A stretch of DNA of 14,958 nucleotides from Oscillospiraceae bacterium (GTDB taxonomy: Bacteria; Bacillota; Clostridia; Oscillospirales; Acutalibacteraceae): positions 1 to 14,958 of the forward strand of contig JAFLUK010000021.1 of the NCBI GenBank assembly GCA_022508865.1, read 5' to 3'. Below, piece after piece: positions 1-5,654 of this stretch. The first letter of the stretch is position 1. Each line of letters begins with the position of its first letter. The position numbers and the translations under genes were made by a program. The notes beneath the pieces were generated by a model. The model was not told where the DNA came from. It did not search any database and worked only from the letters and a program-made list of their open reading frames with translations.

Positions 1-1048
1 GTTCAGGACCAACAACGATAACCGAACGTCCGGAGTAGTCAACACGCTTACCAAGAAGATTCTGACGGAAACGACCCTGCTTACCCTTAAGCATATCAGA
101 AAGTGACTTTAACGCTCTGTTGTTAGGACCTGTAACAGGTCTGCCCTTTCTGCCGTTGTCAATAAGTGAGTCAACAGCCTCCTGCAGCATTCTCTTTTCG
201 TTTCTGATGATAATGTCAGGAGCTTCAAGCTCAAGTAATCTTGCAAGACGGTTATTTCTGTTGATAACACGTCTGTAAAGGTCATTAAGATCTGATGTTG
301 CAAAACGACCGCCGTCCAGCTGTACCATTGGTCTGATATCAGGTGGAATAACAGGAACAACATCAAGAATCATCCATTCAGGTCTGTTGCCTGACTGACG
401 GAATGATTCAACAACTTCAAGTCTCTTTAAGAGTCTTATTCTCTTCTGACCTGTTGCACCCTCCAGCTCCTCATTAATCTGAGCAGAAAGCTCATCAAGG
501 TCAATTTCCTCAAGAAGCTCTTTTACAGCTTCTGCACCCATACCTGCCTTGAAGTCGTCTTCATATTTTTCGTACAAATCTCTGTATTCAGTTTCTGAAA
601 GAATCTGCATTTTTACAAGCTCTCTTGCATCACCGGGATCAATTACAATGTATGATGCAAAATAGAGAACCTGCTCCAGAGATTTTGGAGAAATATCAAG
701 CATAAGGGAAATTCTTGAAGGAATACCCTTGAAATACCAGATGTGTGATACAGGAGCAGCAAGCTCAATATGGCCCATTCTTTCACGACGAACCTTTGCT
801 CTTGTTACCTCAACACCGCATCTGTCACAAATCTTGCCCTTGAAACGAATCTTCTTGTACTTACCGCAATGACATTCCCAGTCCTTGGTAGGTCCAAAAA
901 TCTTTTCGCAGAAAAGACCGTCTCTTTCGGGCTTAAGTGTTCTATAGTTAATTGTTTCAGGTTTCTTAACTTCACCATAAGACCATTCTCTGATCTGTTC
1001 AGGGGAGGCAAGACCGATTTTAATTGAATCAAATGTATTATTTTCCAT
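1..1048 (-). CDS. rpoC: DNA-directed RNA polymerase subunit beta' (5' part, runs off left edge)
   Basis: This is the N-terminal 349 residues of the beta' subunit of RNA polymerase, the cytoplasmic transcription enzyme; the rest lies beyond base 1. The frame stays open to the edge. It begins MENNTFDSIKIGLASP. The zinc-binding domain is intact, with Cys59, Cys61, Cys74 and Cys77 in a CxC-x12-CxxC arrangement followed by GVEVT. The last visible residues, about 325-349, contain LLGKRVDYSGRSVI, the conserved region leading to the active-site cleft. The ATG at 1046-1048 has GGAGG ending 9 bases upstream. Only 19 bases separate it from the rpoB stop, with no terminator between, so rpoB and rpoC are cotranscribed in the usual order. 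The identification is certain; the catalytic NADFDGD motif is not in the window. Confidence 0.98.
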   Translation of the reverse strand, partial: MENNTFDSIKIGLASPEQIREWSYGEVKKPETINYRTLKPERDGLFCEKIFGPTKDWECHCGKYKKIRFKGKICDRCGVEVTRAKVRRERMGHIELAAPVSHIWYFKGIPSRISLMLDISPKSLEQVLYFASYIVIDPGDARELVKMQILSETEYRDLYEKYEDDFKAGMGAEAVKELLEEIDLDELSAQINEELEGATGQKRIRLLKRLEVVESFRQSGNRPEWMILDVVPVIPPDIRPMVQLDGGRFATSDLNDLYRRVINRNNRLARLLELEAPDIIIRNEKRMLQEAVDSLIDNGRKGRPVTGPNNRALKSLSDMLKGKQGRFRQNLLGKRVDYSGRSVIVVGPE

Positions 1049-1067
1049 TATAAGCTGCCTCCTTTAA

Positions 1068-4000
1068 TTAATATTCATCTGAGCCATAGTCGTCAAAATC
1101 CAGCATATCGTCCACATCATTTACAAGTGATCTTTCGTCGAACATATTGCCTTCTTCTGAATCCTCGTCAAGCCCAAATCCATCCATAGATGTCATTACT
1201 TCTTCTTCTTCAAGTGTATCGTCACTGTCAGCCATTGGAATATCATCGTCAAAGTGCTGCTTAAGGTCGATTTCATTCTTATCCTCATCAAGAACTTTAA
1301 CATCAAGTGCAAGTGACTGAAGTTCCTTAATAAGCACCTTGAAGGATTCAGGAATACCGGGAGTCGGAATGTTCTGACCCTTAACGATTGACTCGTAGGT
1401 CTTAACTCTACCAACAACATCGTCGGACTTAACTGTAAGGATTTCCTGAAGAGTATAAGCTGCACCATAAGCTTCAAGTGCCCAAACTTCCATTTCACCA
1501 AAACGCTGACCGCCAAACTGGGCTTTACCACCCAGAGGCTGCTGTGTAACAAGTGAATAAGGACCTGTTGAACGAGCGTGGATTTTATCATCAACAAGGT
1601 GATGGAGTTTTAAGTAATACATATAACCAACTGTAACAGGGTTATCAAATCTTTCACCTGTACGTCCGTCAATGAGCCATGTTTTTCCGTCTTCGCTGTA
1701 GCCGGCATCCTTTAAGCACTGGAAAATATCCTGTTCGTGAGCGCCGTCAAAAACAGGTGTCATAATCTTCCAGCCAAGAGCCTTTGCGGCATAACCCAAA
1801 TGAACCTCAAGCACCTGACCGATGTTCATACGTGAAGGAACGCCAAGAGGGTTAAGTACGATGTCAAGCGGAGTACCATCAGGCAGGAATGGCATATCCT
1901 CCTGTGGTAAAATTCTGGAAACAACACCCTTATTACCATGACGACCCGCCATCTTGTCACCAACAGAGATTTTTCTCTTCTGTGCAAGATAAACTCTTAC
2001 AACCTTGTTAACACCGGGCTGTAATTCAGCGGCACTGTCCTCACGTGTGAATACCTTAATATCAACAACAATACCTGTTTCACCATGAGGTACTCTAAGA
2101 GAAGTATCTCTGACCTCTCTTGCCTTTTCGCCAAAGATAGCTCTTAAAAGTCTTTCTTCGGCAGTAAGTTCTGTTTCACCCTTTGGAGTAACCTTACCAA
2201 CAAGGATATCACCTGAACGCACCTCTGCACCGATATGGATAATACCGTTTTCGTCAAGGTCCTTAAGCATATCCTCACCAACGTTAGGAATATCCCTTGT
2301 GATTTCCTCGGCACCCAGCTTGGTGTCACGAGCTTCTGTGTCATATTCTTCAATGTGAATTGATGTATAAACATCATCACGTACAATTTTTTCATTAATG
2401 AGAACGGCGTCTTCGTAGTTGTAGCCTTCCCATGTCATAAAGCCGATAAGGGCATTTTTACCAAGAGCAAGCTCTCCCTTATCAGTAGCAGGACCATCAG
2501 CAAGAACCTCGCCCTTTTTAATTCTCTGTCCTCTGTCAACAACAGGAATCTGATTTATACAGGTACTCTGGTTAGAACGGAGGAACTTGATGATTTCAAA
2601 TGTCTGTATTCTGCCGCTGTCGTACTGAACACAAATGTTGTCGGCAGACACGCTGAGAACAATACCGTCTTCCTCTGCAAGAACGCAGACACCCGAGTCA
2701 ACACCTGCCTTGTATTCCATACCTGTACCAACGATTGGTGACTCTGTTACAAGGAGCGGAACAGCCTGACGTTGCATGTTAGCACCCATAAGAGCACGGT
2801 TTGCGTCGTCGTTTTCAAGGAAAGGAATAAGTGATGTAGCAACAGAAACAACCATCTTTGGAGAAATGTCCATAAAGTCAAATTCACTTGGCGGAAGTTC
2901 AACAAATTCCTCTCTGCAACGACCAACAACCTTTTTGTTGACAAAACGGCCGTTTTCGTCAAGAGGCTCGTTAGCCTGGGCAACTGTGAATTCATCCTCC
3001 ATATCAGCTGTCATATAGACAACTTCGTCTGTTACAACGCCTGTTTCCTTGTCAATTTTTCTGTATGGAGCTTCTACAAAGCCATATTCGTTAATCTTTG
3101 CAAAGGTTGCAAGATATGAGATAAGACCAATGTTAGGTCCTTCAGGAGTTTCGATAGGACACATACGGCCATAGTGTGTATAGTGAACGTCACGAACCTC
3201 AAAGCCCGCACGATCTCTTGAAAGACCGCCGGGACCAAGTGCTGAAAGACGTCTTTTGTGAGTAAGCTCTGCAAGAGGGTTGTTCTGGTCCATAAACTGT
3301 GACAATGGGGAGCTGCCAAAGAACTCCTTGATAGCAGCTGTAACAGGACGGATATTAATAAGAGTGTTTGGAGAAAGAGCTTCAGGGTCTTGAGCCTGAA
3401 GTGTCATTCTCTCACGGATAACTCTTTCCAGACGGCTGAATCCGATTCTGAACTGGTTCTGAAGAAGCTCGCCCACACAGCGAATTCTTCTGTTACCAAG
3501 GTGGTCAATATCGTCTGTTACACCAATACCCTGTGCAAGAGTATTCATATAGTTAATAGTAGCAAATATATCGTCAATTGTAATATAGTTAGGAATAAGC
3601 TCTGCCTTGTTTTCTGCAAGGGCTTCCTTAAGCATATCCTCATTTTCACATTCGTCAAGAATTGGGAAAAGTACAGATGCTCTTACTTTCTCGTTAAGAC
3701 CGCATTCCTTTTCGGCATCAAAATCAACATAGCAGCTAACGTCAACCATACCGTTGGAAATGATTCTTACAGGAGTACCGTCATCTCTCTTTACAAATGC
3801 AAGAGAAACACCTGCATTTTCAATTTCCATAGCCTTTTCTCTTGTAACTTCTTCGTCAGCAAGAGCCATTACCTCACCTGTTCTTGGGTTCGCAATGGGA
3901 GATGCAAGAACCTGACCGGCAAGACGTTGGGAAATACCCAGCTTCTTATTGTATTTATATCTGCCTACTCTTGACATATCATATCTTCTGTCATCAAAAA

Positions 4001-4865
4001 ACAGGTTAGAAAGATGTGTCATTGCAGATTCAATTGTAGGAGGCTCTGATGGTCGGAGCTTTCTGTAAACCTCTAAAAGACCTTCCTCTGCATTGGTAGT
4101 TGTATCCTTTTCAATGGTAGCCTTGATTCTGTCATCTAAATCAAAGATGTCGATAATCTCGCCATCCTTACCTATAACAGTAAGGTTAACATCTTCAGGA
4201 GCCCATTTGTCACCGTTAGCTTCCTTTTCTGCCTTGTCCTTTAAAAGGGCTTCAAGACCTATTAAAGCACGGATAAATACTGTAACAGGGATTTTTCTGT
4301 TTTTATCAATACGAACATAGAAAACGTCGTTAATATCGTTTTCATATTCAAGCCAGGCACCACGGTTAGGAATAACAGTGGAGGAATAAAGCTCCTTACC
4401 TGTTTTGTCGTGCTCCATTTTGTAGTATACACCGGGGCTACGAACAAGCTGAGAAACAATAACTCTCTCTGCACCGTTGATAACAAATGTACCACTGTCG
4501 GTCATAAGAGGGAAGTCACCCATAAATACGTTGGATTCCTTAATTTCTCCTGTTTCCTTGTTTAACAGTCTTGCTGTTACTCTCAAGGCTGCTGAATATG
4601 TGGCGTCTCTTTCCTTACATTCAATAACGGAATAATTTGGCTTGTCAACGTCCAGCTCATAGTCCATAAAGTCAAGAACAAGGTTGCCTGTGTAGTCGGT
4701 AATACCCGATACATCTTTGAAAACTTCCTTTAATCCATCTTTAAGGAACCACTGGTAAGACTTCTTCTGAATATCAAGAAGATGTGGCATTTCGATAACT
4801 TCGTCAATTTTGCCAAAAGACATTCTCTCGTTATTGCCAAGCTTAACCGGTCTGACATCTACCAC
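1068..4865 (-). CDS. rpoB: DNA-directed RNA polymerase subunit beta
   Basis: This is the complete beta subunit (1265 residues) of the core RNA polymerase. Visible landmarks are the rifampicin-pocket segment around residues 515-545 (FMDQNNPLAELTHKRR), the following GRMCPIETPEGPNIGL, the MTWEGYNYEDAVLINE segment, and GDKMAGRHGNKGVVS near the catalytic centre. The start is GTG at 4863-4865. AAGGAGT lies about 8 bases upstream and an in-frame TGA three codons upstream rules out a longer protein. The last 70 or so residues form a strongly acidic tail rich in Asp and Glu, making the protein somewhat longer than the roughly 1190-residue Bacillus form. Residue 520 is Pro where E. coli has Gln510 at the edge of rifampicin cluster I; the drug-contacting Gln523 and Asp526 (E. 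coli 513 and 516) are retained. The gene is not preceded by rplJL, its normal neighbour, and has its own promoter at 5055-5083. Confidence 0.98.
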   Translation of the reverse strand: MVDVRPVKLGNNERMSFGKIDEVIEMPHLLDIQKKSYQWFLKDGLKEVFKDVSGITDYTGNLVLDFMDYELDVDKPNYSVIECKERDATYSAALRVTARLLNKETGEIKESNVFMGDFPLMTDSGTFVINGAERVIVSQLVRSPGVYYKMEHDKTGKELYSSTVIPNRGAWLEYENDINDVFYVRIDKNRKIPVTVFIRALIGLEALLKDKAEKEANGDKWAPEDVNLTVIGKDGEIIDIFDLDDRIKATIEKDTTTNAEEGLLEVYRKLRPSEPPTIESAMTHLSNLFFDDRRYDMSRVGRYKYNKKLGISQRLAGQVLASPIANPRTGEVMALADEEVTREKAMEIENAGVSLAFVKRDDGTPVRIISNGMVDVSCYVDFDAEKECGLNEKVRASVLFPILDECENEDMLKEALAENKAELIPNYITIDDIFATINYMNTLAQGIGVTDDIDHLGNRRIRCVGELLQNQFRIGFSRLERVIRERMTLQAQDPEALSPNTLINIRPVTAAIKEFFGSSPLSQFMDQNNPLAELTHKRRLSALGPGGLSRDRAGFEVRDVHYTHYGRMCPIETPEGPNIGLISYLATFAKINEYGFVEAPYRKIDKETGVVTDEVVYMTADMEDEFTVAQANEPLDENGRFVNKKVVGRCREEFVELPPSEFDFMDISPKMVVSVATSLIPFLENDDANRALMGANMQRQAVPLLVTESPIVGTGMEYKAGVDSGVCVLAEEDGIVLSVSADNICVQYDSGRIQTFEIIKFLRSNQSTCINQIPVVDRGQRIKKGEVLADGPATDKGELALGKNALIGFMTWEGYNYEDAVLINEKIVRDDVYTSIHIEEYDTEARDTKLGAEEITRDIPNVGEDMLKDLDENGIIHIGAEVRSGDILVGKVTPKGETELTAEERLLRAIFGEKAREVRDTSLRVPHGETGIVVDIKVFTREDSAAELQPGVNKVVRVYLAQKRKISVGDKMAGRHGNKGVVSRILPQEDMPFLPDGTPLDIVLNPLGVPSRMNIGQVLEVHLGYAAKALGWKIMTPVFDGAHEQDIFQCLKDAGYSEDGKTWLIDGRTGERFDNPVTVGYMYYLKLHHLVDDKIHARSTGPYSLVTQQPLGGKAQFGGQRFGEMEVWALEAYGAAYTLQEILTVKSDDVVGRVKTYESIVKGQNIPTPGIPESFKVLIKELQSLALDVKVLDEDKNEIDLKQHFDDDIPMADSDDTLEEEEVMTSMDGFGLDEDSEEGNMFDERSLVNDVDDMLDFDDYGSDEY

Positions 4866-4948
4866 TTTAGTTCACTCCTTCTGTTATATTTGCACTGCTT
4901 TCTTTTTTGTGTGAACATGGTCCGTTCTCCCTTTTTATATACTCCAAA

Positions 4949-4992
4949 ACAAGTTTGTAAAATAATTGTGCTTGACAATTAAAAAAACTTGT
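4949..4992 (-). promoter_or_regulatory. Two-tier inverted repeat in the rpoB leader
   Basis: The rpoB transcript should have a leader of about 183 bases. In it, ACAAGTTT (4985-4992 on the complement) pairs with AAACTTGT (4949-4956), 8 base pairs. Nested inside, TAATTGT/ACAATTA (4963-4969 with 4975-4981) adds 7 base pairs around a 5-base loop. No strong U run follows, so it is not a standard terminator. It could be an RNA element, or a DNA operator, since it covers the -35 box of the opposite promoter. The leader also contains a possible 19-codon reading frame (4859-4918, starting MFTQKRK) with AAGGGAG about 8 bases ahead of its ATG; its stop lies just inside rpoB. Function is inferred only. 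Confidence 0.4.
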
Positions 4993-5000
4993 GGTAATAT
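4972..5000 (+). promoter_or_regulatory. Sigma-A promoter facing away from rpoB
   Basis: On the plus strand TTGACA (4972-4977) and TAATAT (4995-5000) are separated by exactly 17 bases, with TG one base before the -10 (extended -10). The predicted start is near 5007. The first thing downstream on this strand is not a gene but the terminator at 5133-5163. Transcription from here would run straight through the rpoB promoter. Confidence 0.55.
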
Positions 5001-5054
5001 TCACCCATAAAGTAAAAGGGGAAAGGGCACTATTTCACGATACTATGCCAAAAC

Positions 5055-5083
5055 ATTATACAGGACTTTCCTTTTATTGTCAA
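5055..5083 (-). promoter_or_regulatory. rpoB promoter, near-consensus sigma-A
   Basis: On the minus strand TTGACA (complement of 5078-5083) and TATAAT (complement of 5055-5060) are spaced by 17 bases, an exact consensus match. Initiation is expected at the G opposite 5048 or 5049, giving a leader of about 183 bases before the GTG of rpoB. Such strength fits a polymerase gene that no longer sits behind the ribosomal-protein promoters. Confidence 0.85.
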
Positions 5084-5120
5084 GAGATTTTTGCAAATTA
5101 AGCGAAAATCCTTATTTTTT

Positions 5121-5172
5121 TGCAAAAAACAATCCCCCAGAGGAATTTTCTTCCTTTGGGGGACTTTTTTAT
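5121..5172. terminator. Bidirectional intrinsic terminator between the sortase cluster and rpoB
   Basis: A 13-bp stem (5133-5145 with 5151-5163; CCCCC/GGGGG at its base, one G-U pair) closes on a 5-base TTTTC loop. On the plus strand it is followed by ACTTTTTTATTTTTT; on the minus strand by ATTGTTTTTT. It can therefore end the minus-strand sortase cluster (stop codon at 5241) and also the plus-strand candidate RNA. Bases 5173-5240 hold only a 6-bp minus-strand hairpin with an ACGG loop (around 5209-5224) and nothing else recognisable. Confidence 0.9.
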
Positions 5173-5240
5173 TTTTTAAATTGTACTTGTTTTATTTAAG
5201 CTAAACACCCGACACCGTTGTCAGTTTTAGTATTATCGTT

Positions 5241-5654
5241 TTATCTGTAAACCTTGTCAAGGTAATTCAGCATAACCTCATTTATCATTGCTTCCATTTC
5301 CTCCGGATCGTCGGGAACACAAATTATTGTCTGTCTGCCGCTGCGGAGAATATATCCGTCAAAGCTACCCACTTCATTCTTTATTTTTTTAGGGATAATA
5401 TCCTTGGAGGAGTTTGCCAGTGCCTTGGACAGCACATTGTTAATACCTCTCACATCATTGTCTTTTAAGCCGCCAATTACAAATAGTAAATTTACACAGT
5501 TTAAATCCTCCACAATCTGCATACCCAGACTTTGAGGTGTGGTTGCCGCAGTAACAGTATTCAGCTCATACTGTCGGTCGGCAAAAAGCTCTTTAAGCTT
5601 TTTTTCGCAAATGGCTGTTTTCTTTGCCAGATAAAAAATTACATCGCATTTCAT
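5241..5654 (-). CDS. Small cytoplasmic protein of unknown function, faintly MoCF/CinA-like
   Basis: I cannot name this 137-residue protein. It has no signal peptide or membrane segment and looks like a small alpha/beta fold. A hydrophobic strand (NLLFVIGGL, about 54-62) is followed by a stretch ending DGYILRSGRQTIICVPDDPEEMEAM (about 99-123). That last part resembles the end of the MoCF/CinA nucleotide-binding domain, where 'G-phi-hydrophobic strand-LPGPPREM' is typical; here the loop reads VPDDPEEM. The similarity is mine by eye and weak. The ATG at 5652-5654 overlaps the sortase stop (ATGA), with AGGAGG placed inside the last sortase codons, so translation is coupled. It is the last gene before the terminator at 5133-5163. 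The tight coupling suggests a job connected with the sortase, but its cytoplasmic nature would place it near the sortase N-terminal domain. Confidence 0.8.
   Translation of the reverse strand: MKCDVIFYLAKKTAICEKKLKELFADRQYELNTVTAATTPQSLGMQIVEDLNCVNLLFVIGGLKDNDVRGINNVLSKALANSSKDIIPKKIKNEVGSFDGYILRSGRQTIICVPDDPEEMEAMINEVMLNYLDKVYR

Larger units (their letters stand above)
5007..5172 (+). ncRNA. Candidate small RNA convergent with and antisense to the rpoB promoter/leader
   Basis: A complete transcription unit can be seen without any credible reading frame: the promoter above, about 165 bases, then a 13-bp GC-rich hairpin with a long U tract. The body can fold into a long stem, TAAAAGG and AAAG (5013-5025, with a GG bulge) pairing with CTTTCCTTTTA (5066-5076), and an apical GGCA/TGCC pair (5026-5029 with 5046-5049). 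The first 42 or so bases are complementary to the 5' end of the rpoB message. Size and isolation would suit a 6S-like or regulatory RNA, but I do not recognise any known family. It could also be a by-product of a fortuitous promoter plus a bidirectional terminator. Confidence 0.35.

Noticed and set aside
3268..3282. Alanine at the E. coli RpoB Ser522 position as a rifampicin-resistance change
   Set aside because: The same NPLAELTHKRR sequence is found in susceptible Firmicutes such as Bacillus subtilis, so it is lineage variation.
3390..3974. A 194-codon open frame on the plus strand inside rpoB
   Set aside because: It lies fully antisense to conserved RpoB sequence, its product is Cys/Asn/Ser-rich with no domain, and it has no ribosome binding site; it is a shadow of rpoB codon use.
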